NCBI RefSeq assembly: GCF_029168945.1
Contig: NC_083607.1
Location: forward strand, 33,837,257-33,901,256
Direction of reading: 5' to 3'
DNA length: 64,000 nt
DNA from: Cannabis sativa
Lineage: Eukaryota > Streptophyta > Magnoliopsida > Rosales > Cannabaceae
Part shown: positions 33,551 through 45,548 of the stretch, piece by piece
Position numbering within the stretch: the first letter of the stretch is position 1
Layout of the letters: each line of letters opens with the position of its first letter
Program-made: the position numbers and the translations under genes
Notes under the pieces: model-generated
Seen by the model: only the letters and a program-made list of their open reading frames with translations
The model's database searches: none
Told to the model about the DNA's origin: nothing

Positions 33551-33833
33551 TAAAAGAAGGTTTAAACCAAAATTAGGTGGTAGCTTGTCTTCCCTTTTTT
33601 TGTGTTTTTTCTAATTTTTAGTAATTTATACTCTTTTTTTTATATATATATTATCCTCAATCTAACAATAACATAACAATAATACTCATTATTGTTATGT
33701 TATGTTATTGTTATGTTATTGTTAGATTGAGGATAATATATATATATAAAAAAAAAAGAGTATAAATTACTAAAAATTAGAAAAACACAAAAAAGGTAAG
33801 ACAAGCTACCACCTAATTTTGATTTAAACCTTC

Positions 33834-33838
<5 letters not shown>
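33551..33838. mobile_element. Foldback element M2 (about 290 bp)
   Basis: Nearly its whole length is one hairpin: left arm 33551-33683, right arm 33688-33838, tip ACTC at 33684-33687. Flanked by TA microsatellite on both sides (33536-33550 and 33837-33865). The right arm carries a small extra ATGTTATGTT duplication near the tip. Confidence 0.7.
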
Positions 33839-33867
<29 letters not shown>

Positions 33868-33875
33868 GTGACTAT

Positions 33876-34803
33876 TCAATGATTACATTTTTATTGTAAC
33901 CATATGGTTACATTTTTCTTTAACCTGTAATAGCAGGTTACTAATAGGTAAACTTTCCTTTTTTTTAGATTTAATTAATTATAATTAACTATTTTCTTAA
34001 AATAATTAATTAAATAGACATTCCTTTTTTAGAATTATTTAATTATAATTAACTATTTTCTTAAAATAATTAATTAAATATTTAACAAGACCTCTTTTAG
34101 CAATTAATATTATATTTAAGTCCTTACTTGACTTATTTTAATAATTAAACCATTTAATTATAATATTTACAATAAAATTTATTTTTTTTTTACAAAAATT
34201 AAACTTCTTTTGACACAAAATAAAATTCTCTTCTTATAATAAATTTTCAAATAATTAATTATTTTTAAATGATATTTAATTATTTTGTTACAATTATATG
34301 AACTAAGTATGAGGCCTCAAGCTAATCAATCGATAACAAGTGCAGCCATTTTTTTAAAAAAAAATCCTTCAACTTATTTCATTTTTTACTTTTTAAATAT
34401 TTAAATAAAAAAATTAAATAATTAAGTGTAATAATTTAAAATTAAGAAAACAAGTATAATAAAATTTAAATTATGAAATTATATGTGTATAATTTTAAAT
34501 TATAAAAAGTTTTGCTATAAAATTTTAAATAATTTAAGTATAAAAAAATAAATTGCTAAAAGATCCTTATATAGTAATAAATTGCAAAAAAATTAATTAA
34601 TAATTATAATTAATTTAATTTTAAAATATAATTAATCTTAATTAAAGTATTCTAAGGAAATAAATGATTAAGTTACTTTCAGGTTACAAGTTATTTATTA
34701 TTTATTTTTATTTAATTTCCAAAATAATCACAACCATTTAATAGTAATCCAATGGCTTAAAAAAATGTAACCATGATGGTTACAATAAAAATGTAACCAT
34801 TGA
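33876..34803. mobile_element. Inverted-repeat element M3 (0.93 kb)
   Basis: Arms at 33876-33917 and 34761-34803 are reverse complements with one substitution and one indel, and each arm contains its own small palindrome (AACCAT/ATGGTTA). The interior is AT-rich and non-coding. Confidence 0.6.
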
Positions 34804-34863
34804 AACCTAAATATTGATTTTCACAAACTAATGTTTTTTTTTATCTCTATATATTATATATAT

Positions 34864-35275
34864 GGAACACTTCTTAATGGGTATTACCCATGAATGGTTA
34901 CTAAACAAATTTAACTATAAATATTAATTTTAAAAATATCAAACCTTCAAATTTTGATCTAATAATGAATAATTAAATCACAAATTTAAATTTCTATGCT
35001 TAATTTAACTACTTAATTAAAAAAAATATCAAAAAATATCTCTTTTTACACTATGTCAAAAATATGTTCATACAAAAATATTTAACTCAAACTCAACTTT
35101 TTCTTTTCTTATTTTCTTGATAAAAAACTTTTTTTTTTTTTAACCGATGGAACAATCTCAATCCATATGATATAAAAATGAGAGATTTTTTTAATTAGAC
35201 AAAAAAATTAAGTATAAAAACTCAAAATTTTCTAATTTTACCCATTCATGGGTAATACCCATTAAGAGTGCACCC
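34864..35275. mobile_element. Inverted-repeat element M4 (about 410 bp, MITE-like)
   Basis: Arms CTTAATGGGTATTACCCATG (34874 onward) and its exact complement near 35246-35267, bounded by TA-rich flanks on both sides. Non-coding. Confidence 0.65.
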
Positions 35276-35310
35276 ATATATATATATATATGAATTTATA
35301 AGCAATTTGC

Positions 35311-35800
35311 GGTGAAACTCCCTTATGTTTTAATTTTTATAAACTTAACTCTTTTTTTTTGGCAAAACCCCCTTATATTTTACTTTTTATACACTTAACC
35401 CCTCATCTTTTTTTTTAGTAGCCAAACCCTTTTATATTTTAATTTTTTATACACTTAACCTTTCTTATCTTTTTTTGTTGGTGGCAAAACTCCCTTATGT
35501 TTATTTTTCTTTGTAAATTTGACACGCCAGTTAAATATTACCGTTAAATATCAACTGGATGACCACTGTATACACTTGTGTATATATAATAGTAAAACCT
35601 CGAAATCGATTCAATAGTAATCCAGTTAGTATTTAACGGTAATATCTAATTGAAACTTTAAATTTGTAAAAAAATATAAACTTAAGGGGGTTTCGCCACC
35701 AAAAAAAAGATAAGGAGGTTAAGTGTATAAAAATTAAAACATAAGGGATTTTGCTACTAAAAAAAAAGATAAGGGGGTTAAGTGTATAAGAAATAAAATA
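35311..35800. repeat. Foldback M5 with tandem subrepeats
   Basis: The left half has three to four tandem units of about 62 bases (GGCAAAAC, CCCTTATG, TTTTATACACTTAACC). The right half (about 35685-35800) has two units in inverted orientation, ending at the LTR of G. The spacer holds TTAACGGTAATAT and its inverted partner ATATTACCGTTAA. Confidence 0.6.
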
Positions 35801-37705
35801 TGTTGGAAATTATTTTACTAGGATCTTATATCTACTCACAAGTATGTTGATTAACACCCTAAATATGAACTTCTAAAACGATTATAAATTAAACACATAT
35901 AAAGTATGAGAAACCTTACATTGGATGCAGCGAAATAAAATGTCTCCTTCCGTTCAGATCTCTAACCCTTTTATCCTTTCTGTCGCAGAGTACTATCAAG
36001 ATCAGAACCTGGATCTCTTTCTCTCCTTCCTTTAGTGTTGAATCTCCTTCTTGTTGAATGTCTTTCTTCACGATCTTCCTCACTATGATTGAGGTATCAC
36101 TTGCTGTGTGTGGGCACTACTCTATCACTAAGAGGTTCGAAATTATTCAAGAAAGAAGAAGAGGGTATATGTGGCGGCAAGGTTAGAGAGAGAAGGCTCA
36201 GGTTTTTCTCTGAAAGAAACAAGATGTGAAAGTGTTTATTTCCTGAAGCCTTCACTATCTATTTATAGCATTCCACACAGGGTTAGGTTTGAATTATTTG
36301 GCATTAAAATAATGAAAATATCAGATGATAAAGCCTATAAAAGTGGCCGCCCATGGCATTATGGATTTAGGCCTCACTTTTTGTAATTTTGCAGTTTTAT
36401 CATTTCTGCATCTCATTTTCTCAAAAACGCCAATTTTCAAATTCAACCATTTAAACGCCAATTCTAACTATTTAATAACTATAAATAATTATTAAATAAT
36501 ATTGTCATTTATCATATTTATTAATTGAACCATACAAAGTATCATAATTAACAAATATGCCCTAAAAACTCTTTCTTTACAATTTTGCCCTTACTTAGTG
36601 AAAAATTTACAAATAGACATAGTCTAATTTGAGAATTATAATTGATTAATCAAAACCAATTAAATGAGTCTTACAAGTAATATTATCTCTACTAGTGGGG
36701 GGACCATGGGTCTATATAACCGAGCTTCCAATAAGCAGATCAAGAATTTATAACCTAAATTCACTGACTTATTAATTCTTCGTTGCATCCACGCATAGAA
36801 CTTAGAATTGCACTCTCAGTATATAGAACGCTCTATATGTTCCACCATATAGACACGTCATTAGTTATCCCTTGTTATAATCCTAATTTGATCAATGATC
36901 CTCTATATGAATGATCTACACTGTAAAGGGATTAGATTACCGTAACACCCTACAATGTATTTTATCCTTAAAACACTTAACCCCGTATAAATGATATTTC
37001 AGCTATGTGAAATGAGTACTCCACCATTTATTTTCGTTTGGTCAAGCTCGAAGGAAATCATCCTTTACTTTCTATTCGCCAGATAGAAGCTATAGATTCC
37101 ATATTTATGTTAGCGCTCCCACTCAATCGCACTACCGTGTTCCCAAAATGTACGTATCACCCTGACCCAAAAGTAGGCTTAACTAAAAAATCAAAGAACA
37201 CGAATAACACTCTTGAGATTGAACCTAATCATATCAGGATTGAGATCATTTGATCTAGGATCAACTAGGCGATATTGACTTGAATAGATATCACGGTAAG
37301 TTTGATAAATCTATGTTAAAGTTCAATATCGGTCCCTTCCGATGCATACTCCATGCACCCAACCTGAGCTTTACTTTAACCAATGCTCTGGAAAGAACAT
37401 AGCATTATACCAAATGCAAGTAAACTCTGTTGTAGATTATCATATCAGTAAAACCCTGTGTCTGATATATCTAGGAATCTTTATTCACATAGTCATGTTT
37501 ACTTTCCAATGTGTTGAGAACACAATAAACAGGATCAAGTATGTGAAAAGGGTTTCAAATGGATTTATAAATCAAATAGACAAGCAATTGATAAGATGAA
37601 CCAAAACATACACAAATGAATGAAAAATACTTTTGTTTCTTTATTGATGTTGAATAAAATGGATTACATTGAATTGGAGTTTTATTTAGGGCATAAAACC
37701 CAACA
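35801..37705 (-). repeat. 3' LTR of element G (1905 bp)
   Basis: Plus-strand ends TGTTGGAAATTATTTTAC and AAAACCCAACA. Minus-strand TATA box at 36260-36267. The adjacent purine tract AAGTGGGAGTT (37706-37716 complement) is the polypurine tract. The small plus-strand frames here are shadows. Confidence 0.9.
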
Positions 37706-37754
37706 AACTCCCACTTGCACTAATATAAAACTAATCAGTACATATCAATTAATC

Positions 37755-38588
37755 CTAAATTCTGACGGTGCTTTCAAATGCAGTTACTGCCAAGACTTTG
37801 GAGAATGGATCTGCTAGGTTGTCTTCTGTGTCCACTTTCTCAACCAGTACATCCCCTCTTGCCACATATTCTCTGATGATGTGATACTTCCTTTCTATGT
37901 GTTTGCTTCTCTTGTGACTTCGAGGTTCCTTACTATTGGCTATTGCTCCATTATTATCACAAAGTAGGACTAGAGGCTTTTCCATTCCAGGCACGACACC
38001 GATACTGGTGAAGAACTTTCTTAGCCAGACAAGCTCTTTACCAGCTTCTGCTGCATCTATGTATTCTGCTTCCATCGTAGAGTCCGATATCACGGTTTGT
38101 TTAGCACTTCTCCAAACCACTGCTCCACCCCAAAGAGTAAACACCATCCCAGATGTAGACTTCTTGTCTTCAAGACATGCTTGGAAATCTGAATTCGTAT
38201 AGCCTATGGGATTTAAAGCACCACCCTTGTAGACTAACACAAGATTCCTTGTACTCTTTAAGTATTTCAGAATATACTTAACTGCATTCCAATGTTCCTG
38301 TCCTGGATTAGACTGATACCTGCTCACGATTCCAACTGCAGAGCAGATGTTAGGTCTATTGCATAACATTGCATACATTAGACTTCCAACTGCAGAAGCA
38401 TAAGGAATTTTCGCCATGTCCTCTATCTCTTTAGGATCAGTAGGAGACTGTTCCTTACATAGACGAATACCATATCTAGAAGGCATATTCGCCCCATTGG
38501 TGTTGTTCATGGAGAATCTCTCTAAAACTTTATCAATATGGGTTGTTTGAGAGAGAGCAAGAGATCTGTTCTTCCGGTTTCTAATAAT
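37755..38588 (-). pseudogene. pol: RT C-terminus and RNase H of G
   Basis: Reads [62 protein letters not shown] and [20 protein letters not shown], i.e. copia RNase H of the Angela type. It is separated from the upstream RT by an in-frame TAG near 38587, where H has a glutamine codon. A one-base loss near its end alters the last residues compared with H. The frame itself is otherwise open for 251 codons. Confidence 0.85.
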
Positions 38589-39278
38589 CTAAATACCAAG
38601 AACATAGGCTGCCTCACCCAAATCTTTCATATCAAATTGAGTGTTAAGCCATTCCTTGATGTTAGTCATTTTCTTGATATTGTTTCCAATAATCAAAATG
38701 TCGTCAACATAAAGGACCAGGAATACTACTACTTGGTCTTCCTTGAGTTGGTAAACACAAGTTTCATCTTCATTCTGAAGAAAGCCGTAGGTCTTGATGA
38801 TTTCATCAAACCTTTTGTTCCATGAGCGAGAAGCTTGCTTAAGTCCATAGATAGACTTATTTAATTTGCAAACTTTCTTTTCCTGCCCTGGAAGAACATA
38901 GCCCTCTGGTTGCTCCATATAGATGGCTTCTTCAAGTACCCCATTAAGGAAGGCAGTCTTGACATCCATTTGCCAAATTTCATAATCGAAAGCAACAACT
39001 ATGGAGAGAAGAATTCGGATGGATTTGAGGATGGCAACAGGACTAAAAGTTTCCTCATAGTCCACGCCTTCTCTTTGGGTATAACCCTTGGCTACAAGTC
39101 TACCTTTAAAAGTTTCGACTTCGCCTCCAGCGCCTCTTTTCTTCTTGTAAACCCACTTACATCCGATTGGATGATAGTCATCTGGTGCGTCTACATATTC
39201 CCAGACTTTGTTCTTTTTCATGGAATCCATTTCTGAATCCATGCCGACTGACCATCGTTTCCGTTGCGGACTAGCCAT
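38589..39278 (-). pseudogene. pol: Reverse transcriptase of G
   Basis: A 229-codon open piece: KVWEYVDAPDDYHPIGCKW, ETFSPVAILKSIRILLSIV, QMDVKTAFLNGVLEEAIYM, SIYGLKQASRSWNKRFDE and the catalytic LYVDDILIIGN, so YVDD is intact. A TAG upstream (about 39284) and a TAG downstream cut it off; both stand where H has Gln codons. The stops fit C-to-T decay on the coding strand, expected in methylated plant repeats. Confidence 0.85.
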
Positions 39279-39281
39279 TGC

Positions 39282-40345
39282 CTATTTATAGGTTAATGGG
39301 TCGTCATCAATACCGTCACCAACGACCATACTAATTTCACTATCCAAGCCATAACGAGCTGGTTTTGTTGAAACCCTCCCACTATGACGAGGAGCGCTAA
39401 TCTTCTGAACAAGAACTTTGGTAGTAGTTTTCTCAGTAGGTTCGATTGAGGGAGTGGGATTATCCTCTTCTTGAGTGGAAGAGGACGAAACATTGGAAGG
39501 ATTTATATCTGAAAGCATTTCCTCTAAAACAACTTTACTTTTCGGTTTTTTGTCTTTAATATAGTTTTCTTCAAGAAAAGTAGCATACAAACACTTTGTT
39601 ATCCTTGTGACTATAAAACAGTCCACCCCTAGTCCCTTTAGAATTTCCGACAAACATGAAAACTCCAGTTCGTGATTCAAGTTTGCCTTCTTTCCTTCTC
39701 AAGACATGAGCAGGGCACCCCCAAATTCTGCAGTGGCGTAAACTAGGTGTACGACCATTCCATAGTTCTAAAGGTGTCTTAGGGATTGATTTAGATGGAA
39801 CAACATTTAAAATGTCGGTTGCCATCTGAATTGCATATCCCTAGAAGGACGTAGGTAGAGTTGAATAACTAAGCATGGACCTAACCATTTCCAAAAGCGT
39901 GCGATTCCGTCTTTCTGCAACTCCATTTTTTTGTGGAGTTCTAGGGGCGGTTAATTGGGATTAAATGCCTAGTTCGATCAAATGATCTTTGAACTGCATA
40001 TCCATATATTCTCCACCCCTATCAGTTCGCAAGATCTTTAACGTTTTACCCAATTAGTTTTCAGCCAATGCTTGAAATTCCTGAAACTTTTCAAATGTTT
40101 CAGATTTCTTATGCATAAGGTAAATATGTCCTTATCTAGAGTAATCGTCAATGAAAGTGACAAAGTACTCATAACCACCTCGGGCTTTTACATTCAAAGG
40201 TCCGCAAACATTTGAATGCACTAACCCTAAGGGTTGTTTGGCACGCTCTCCCTTTGCAGAGAAAGAACGTTTGGTCATCTTTCCTTCTAGGCAAGACTCG
40301 CAAACAGGTAACTCACCTAAGACGACATTTTTCAATGGACCGTCT
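39282..40345 (-). pseudogene. pol: Integrase of G, fragmented
   Basis: Pieces in different frames: SCLEGKMTKRSFSAKGERAK and VHSNVCGPLNVKARGGYEYF (40335-40132) up to an early stop after IDDYSR. Then come a damaged core (about 39840-40130), and VVPSKSIPKTPLELWNGRTP with RIWGCPAHVLRRKEG (39825-39571). Last is the hydrophilic linker ending DGIDDDPLTYK (39680-39282). Compared with H there are at least two stops and two frame changes. The 5' end is cut at 40345 by insertion H. Confidence 0.82.
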
Positions 40346-42050
40346 TGTTGGAAGTTATTTTACCAGGAACTTAGATCTACTCACAAGTATGTTGATTTAA
40401 CAACCTAAATATGAATTCTACACAGCCTTCCTCACTATGATTGAGGTATTACTTGATGTGTGTGGGCACTACTCTAACACTTATAGATTTCGAAACAGTG
40501 AAGGAATAGAGAGAGAGAGGGTGGCGGCTCAGAGAGAGTTTTGAGTGAGAAAATTCTTTCAGAATAATGTATGTTCAAAACTGAAGCATTTGTCTTCTAT
40601 TTATAGAAGACCACCTAGGGCTATGGTTGAATTAATTGACATTTAAAATTGAAAAAATCAATGAGAAAAGGGAAGCTTAAGTGGTCGGCCTAGGCATTGT
40701 GGAAACAAGGCTTGCCACTTTTCCAACTTTCCTTTTCCTACATTGATAGTTTCTTATTTTGTCAAAAACTGTCAATTCCTTTGTTCAACCACATAAATGT
40801 CAAATCTAATTATTTAATAATTAAAATTAATTATCAAATAATATATTGTCATTTATTTATTAATAATAAAACTAATTAAAGTTTCCTAATTAATAAATAT
40901 GCCCTTCAAAATCTCTATTTATTGTTTTGCCCTTAATAAGTGATAAATTCTCAAATAGACACAGTCTATCTTGAGAATTATAATTGATTAATTAAAAATC
41001 AATTAAATGAGTCTTACAAGTAATATTATCTCAACTAGTGGGGGGACCATGGGTCTATATATCCGAGCTTCCAATAAGCTGATCTAGAATTTACTACTTA
41101 AATTCACTGACTTATTAATTCTTCGTTGAATCCACACATAGAACTTAGAATTGCACTCTCAGTATATAGAATGCTCTATATGTTCCACCATATAGACACA
41201 TAATTAGTTATCCATTGTTATAATCCTAATGTGATCAATGATCCTCTATATGGATGATTTACACTGTAAAGGGACTTAATTACCGTACCACCCTACAATT
41301 TATTTTATCCTTAAAACACTTAACCCTGTATAAATGATATTTCAACTAAGTGAAATGAGTACTCCATCATTTATCTCGTTTGGTTAAGCTCAAAGGAAAT
41401 CACCCTTTGCTTACTATTCGCCAAATAGAAGCTATAGATTCCATATTTATGTTAGCGCTCCCACTCAATCGCACTACCGTGTTCCCAAAATGTACGTATC
41501 ACCCTGACCCAAAAGTAGGCTTAACTAACAAATCAAAGAACACGAATAACACTCTTGAGATTGAGCCTAACCATATCAGGATTTCGATCATGTGATCTAG
41601 GATCAACTTAATGATATTGAATTGAATAGATATTTACGGTAAGTTTTATAAATCTATTTCAAAGTTCAATATCGGTCCATTCCAATGCATACACCATGCA
41701 TCCAACCTGAGCTTTACTTTAACCAATGCTCTGGAAAGAACATAGCATTTTTTTCAAATGCAAGTAAACTCTGTTGTAGATTGTCATATTAGTAAAACCC
41801 AGTGTTCTGATAAATCTAGGAATCCTTTATTCACATAGTCATGTTTATTTTCCACTGTGTTGACAACACAATGAACATGATCAAGTTTGTGAAAGGGGTT
41901 TGGATGAATTTATAAATCAAACAGACAAACAATTGATTAAGTGAACCAAAACATACACAAATGAATGAAAAATACTTCTGTTACTTTATTGATATTGAAC
42001 AATCTGGATTACATCGAAATAGAGTTTTATTTAGGGCATAAAACCCAACA
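40346..42050 (-). repeat. 3' LTR of element H (internally deleted)
   Basis: Same ends as 48366-50236 (TGTTGGAAGTTATTTTACC to AAACCCAACA) but about 166 bases shorter. The gap is at about 40415, between short TGAA-type repeats. TATA box at 40598-40605 (minus). Confidence 0.92.
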
Positions 42051-42079
42051 AACTCCCACTTGCACTAATATAAAACAAA

Positions 42080-42526
42080 TCAGTACATTTCAATTAACCC
42101 TAAATTCTGACGGTGCTTTTCGAATGCAGTCACTGCCAAGACTTTGGTGAATGGATCAGCTAAGTTGTCCTGAGTGTCCACTTTCTCCACCTGTACATCC
42201 CCTCTTGCCACATATTCTCTGATAATATGATATTTTCTTTCTATATGCTTACTTCTCTTGTGGCTCCGAGGTTCCTTACTGTTGGCTATAGCTCCATTGT
42301 TATCACAAAGCAGGATTAGAGGCTTTTCCATTCCAGGAACTACACCAAGACTGGTGAAGAACTTCCTAAGCGAGACAACCTCTTTAGCTGCTTCAGCCGC
42401 AGCTATGTATTCTGCCTCCATGGTAGAATCCAAAATTGCAGTTTGTTTAGCACTTCTCCAAACCACTGCTCCACCCCCAAGAGTAAACACCATCCCAGAT
42501 GTAGATTTCCTGTCTTCAAGACATCC
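42080..42526 (-). pseudogene. pol: RNase H of H
   Basis: Open from [17 protein letters not shown] to the natural end ([14 protein letters not shown]). It contains [52 protein letters not shown] and [10 protein letters not shown]. It is cut from RT by a stop near 42527 at the SDF/CLED boundary, where G is open. Confidence 0.85.
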
Positions 42527-43498
42527 CTAAAAATCTGAGTCTGTATAGCCTAAGGGATTCAGAGCACCACCCTTGTAGACTAATACATAATCTCTTGTAC
42601 TCTTTAAGTATTTCAAAATATACTTAACAGCATTCCAATGTTCCCGTCCTAGATTTGACTGATACCTGCTCACGATTCCAACTGCATAGCAGATGTCAGG
42701 TCTAGTGCATAGCATAGCATACATTAGACTTCCAACTGCAGAAGCATAAGGAACTTTTGCCATGTCTTCTATCTCTTGAGGATCAGTAGGACACTGTTCC
42801 TTAGATAGACGGATACCATATCTAGAAGGCATATTTTCCCCATTGGCATTAGTCATGGAGAATCTCTCTAGAACTTTGTCAATGTAAGTTGTTTGAGAGA
42901 GAGCAAGGGATCTGTTCTTCCAGTTTTCGATAATCTGAATACCAAGAACATAGGCTGCCTCACCCAAGTCTTTCATGTCGAATTGAGTGTCAAGCCATTC
43001 CTTGATGTGAGTCATTTTCTTGACATTGTTGCCAATGATCAAAATGTCATCAACATAAAGGACCAGGAATACTACTACTTGGTCTTCTTTGAGTTGGTAA
43101 ACACAAGTTTCATCTTCATTCTGAAGAAAGCCGTAGGTCTTGATGATTTCATCAAACCTTTTGTTCCATGAGCGAGAAGCTTGCTTAAGTCCATAGATAG
43201 ACTTATTTAATTTGCAAACTTTCTTCTCCTGCCCAGGAAGAACATAACCTTCTGGTTGCTCCATATAGATGGTCTCTTCAAGAAGCCCATTAAGAAAAGC
43301 TGTCTTGACATCCATTTGCCAAATTTCATAATCTAAAGCGGCAACAATGGAGAGAAGAATTTGGATGGATTTTAGCATGGCAACCGGACTAAAAGTTTCC
43401 TCATAGTCCACACCTTCTCTTTGGGTATAACCCTTGGTGACCAGTCTAGCTTTGAAAGTTTCGACTTCGCCTCCAACACCTCTTTTCTTCTTGTAGAC
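42527..43498 (-). pseudogene. pol: Reverse transcriptase of H
   Basis: 294 codons are open from the methionine at 43411: YEETFSPVAMLKS, QMDVKTAFLNGLLEETIYM, SIYGLKQASRSWNKRFDE, the catalytic LYVDDILIIGNN, then GSLMYAMLCTRPDICYAVG. The frame extends upstream to a TGA near 43499 that replaces the tryptophan of GCKW. YVDD is intact. It would copy element RNA into cDNA in virus-like particles if joined to its flanking domains. Confidence 0.88.
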
Positions 43499-43729
43499 TC
43501 ATTTACATCCAATTGGACGATAATCATCAGGTGGATCTACATATTCCCAGACTTTGTTCTTTTTCATGGAATCCATTTCTGAATCCATGCTGGCTGACCA
43601 TCGCTTCCGTTGCGGACTTGCCATTGCTTGTTTATAGGTTAATGGGTCGTCATCAATACCGTCACCAACGACCATATTGATTTCACCATCCAAGCCATAA
43701 ACGAGATGGTTTTGTAGAAACCCTCCCAC
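43499..43729 (-). pseudogene. pol: Linker/RT start of H, frame-shifted
   Basis: DGIDDDPLTYKQAMASPQRK, MDSEMDSMKKNKVWEYVD, RPIGCK. It is in a different frame from the integrase part because of one extra base near 43700, and ends at the TGA at about 43499. Confidence 0.8.
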
Positions 43730-45494
43730 TACGACGAGGAGCGGTGACCTTCTGAACAGGAGCTTTGGTAGTAGTTTTCTCAGTTGCTACAACTGAGGGA
43801 GTGGGATGTTCCTCTTCTTGAGTAGAAGAGGATGGAACATTTGAAGGAACAGTATCTGTAAGCATTTCCTCTAATACAATTTCACTTTTCGGTTTATTGT
43901 CTTTCATATAGTTATCTTCAAGGAAAGTAGCATTTGTAGAAACAAATACTTTGTTATCCTTGTGACTATAAAATAGTCCACCCCTAGTCTCTTTAGAATT
44001 TCCGACAAACATGCAAACTTCAGTTCGCGATTCCAGTTTGCCTTCTTTCTTTCTCAAGACGTGAGCAGGGCACCCCCAAATCCTATAATGGCGTAAACTA
44101 GGTGTACGACCATTCCATAGTTCGACGGGTGTCTTAGGGACTGCTTTAGATGGTACAACATTTAAAATGTCGTTTGCCATTTGAATAGCATATCCCCATA
44201 AGGACGTAGACAGAGTTGAATAACTCAGCATAGACCTAACCATTTCCAAGAGAGTACGATTTCTTCTTTCTGCAACTCCATTTTGCTGTGGAGTGCTTGG
44301 GGCAGTATATTGGGATTCAATTCCAAGTTCAGTTAAATGATCTTTGAACTGCATATCCATATATTCTCCACCCGTATCAGTTCGCAAGATCTTTAATGTT
44401 TTACCCAATTGGTTTTGAGCCAAAGCATGAAATTCTTGAAACTTTTCAAACGTTTCAGATTTCTTTTGCATTAGGTAAAGAAAACTATATCTAGAGAAGT
44501 CGTCAATGAAAGTGACGAAATACTCATAACCTCCTCTGGCTTTTACATTCAGGGGTCCGCAAACATCTGAATGCACTAACCCTAGGGGTTGTTTGGCACG
44601 CTCTCCCTTTGCAGAGAAAGAACGTTTGGTCATTTTTCCTTCTAGGCAAGACTCGCATACTGGCAGTTCTCCTAAGACGACATTTTTCAATGGACCGTCT
44701 TTGGTTAGCCTATTGAGTCTATCAAAGCCTCTATGACCTAAACGTAAATGCCATAGATAAGTTTGATCATCATTATCAATCTCTTTTCTCTTAAGGGATC
44801 TAGGTTTAGCTACATTGAAAAGTTCAGTATTTAGTGAGATTTGAGTATCAAGTCTTAAAACATAAAGCCCTTGTTCCATGTTAGCAACACATATATTAAA
44901 TCCATTACGAGAAATTGAACAATTTGAACTCGAAAAATTCAATATATAAAATTGTGTTTGTAAACACGAAACACTAATCAAGTTTCTACTAAAATTGGGA
45001 ATATATAAAACATTCTCTAAAAGTAAAAACTTCTTTGTATTAAACTTGATTCGGGTTGTTCCTCTAGCTTTAACTGATACCAACTCGCCATTTCCAACTT
45101 TAAGCTTTAACTCATCTGGGTGAAGATTCTCCCAAGTTTCAAGCAGTTGCAATGAAGAACATACATGGTTAGTAGATCCAGAATCAACAATCGAGGTGGA
45201 TTTGTCATTCTCTAAAACACATGATTCAAAGACAAAAGCATCACCTTCGTTTGAATTGTCTAGAAGCCTGGGACATTGTTCTTCTTTATGTCCCTTTCCA
45301 TTACAATTCGCACATAGAACATGATGTTTGATAATTGTACTTGAAGAAGCAGCTTTGTTAGAGCCCTCATGCTTAATCTTCTTCCTCTGATTAAAGTTTA
45401 CAATACTAGGAGGTCCCATTGTAATCAGATTCCGCTCATGGGCCCTCAACTCATTCTCGAGTTTGTCCATGTCGGAGGAGTGAGGATTGTTCAA
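43683..45494 (-). CDS. gag-pol: Gag C-terminus, protease and integrase of H (603 aa frame)
   Basis: Starts at the ATG at 45494 (MNNPHSSDMDKLENELRAHE). CCHC knuckle at residues 61-74 (CANCNGKGHKEEQC). Protease motif IVDSGSTNHV near 102-111 with DSG intact. Pre-integrase YLWHLRLGHRGFDRLN...CESCLEGK near 250-300. The integrase core D, D, E is complete: LVHSDVCGPL, LRTDTGGEYM and QQNGVAERRNRTL. It ends in a frameshift before RT, so the tail (LWLGW) is artefactual. Usual Angela gag is several hundred residues; here its UBN2 part is missing. Confidence 0.87.
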   Translation of the reverse strand: MNNPHSSDMDKLENELRAHERNLITMGPPSIVNFNQRKKIKHEGSNKAASSSTIIKHHVLCANCNGKGHKEEQCPRLLDNSNEGDAFVFESCVLENDKSTSIVDSGSTNHVCSSLQLLETWENLHPDELKLKVGNGELVSVKARGTTRIKFNTKKFLLLENVLYIPNFSRNLISVSCLQTQFYILNFSSSNCSISRNGFNICVANMEQGLYVLRLDTQISLNTELFNVAKPRSLKRKEIDNDDQTYLWHLRLGHRGFDRLNRLTKDGPLKNVVLGELPVCESCLEGKMTKRSFSAKGERAKQPLGLVHSDVCGPLNVKARGGYEYFVTFIDDFSRYSFLYLMQKKSETFEKFQEFHALAQNQLGKTLKILRTDTGGEYMDMQFKDHLTELGIESQYTAPSTPQQNGVAERRNRTLLEMVRSMLSYSTLSTSLWGYAIQMANDILNVVPSKAVPKTPVELWNGRTPSLRHYRIWGCPAHVLRKKEGKLESRTEVCMFVGNSKETRGGLFYSHKDNKVFVSTNATFLEDNYMKDNKPKSEIVLEEMLTDTVPSNVPSSSTQEEEHPTPSVVATEKTTTKAPVQKVTAPRRSGRVSTKPSRLWLGW

Positions 45495-45548
45495 TAAGTT
45501 ATATAGAACAAAACTATCATACTCCTGAAGAAGACTATTAAGTATGAG

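Larger units (their letters stand above)
33491..34860. mobile_element. Inverted-repeat element M1 (1.37 kb) with about 50-bp TIRs
   Basis: The left arm (33491-33541) and right arm (34811-34860) are near-perfect reverse complements: right arm ATATTGATTTTCACAAACTA, left arm its complement with a few changes. No transposase is encoded. It encloses M2 and M3, so it may be a MITE-like element that received later insertions. Confidence 0.55.

Noticed and set aside
37038..37253. 71-codon plus-strand frame repeated at 41380 and 55107
   Set aside because: Repeated only because the LTRs of G and H are related; antisense to the element and in non-coding LTR.
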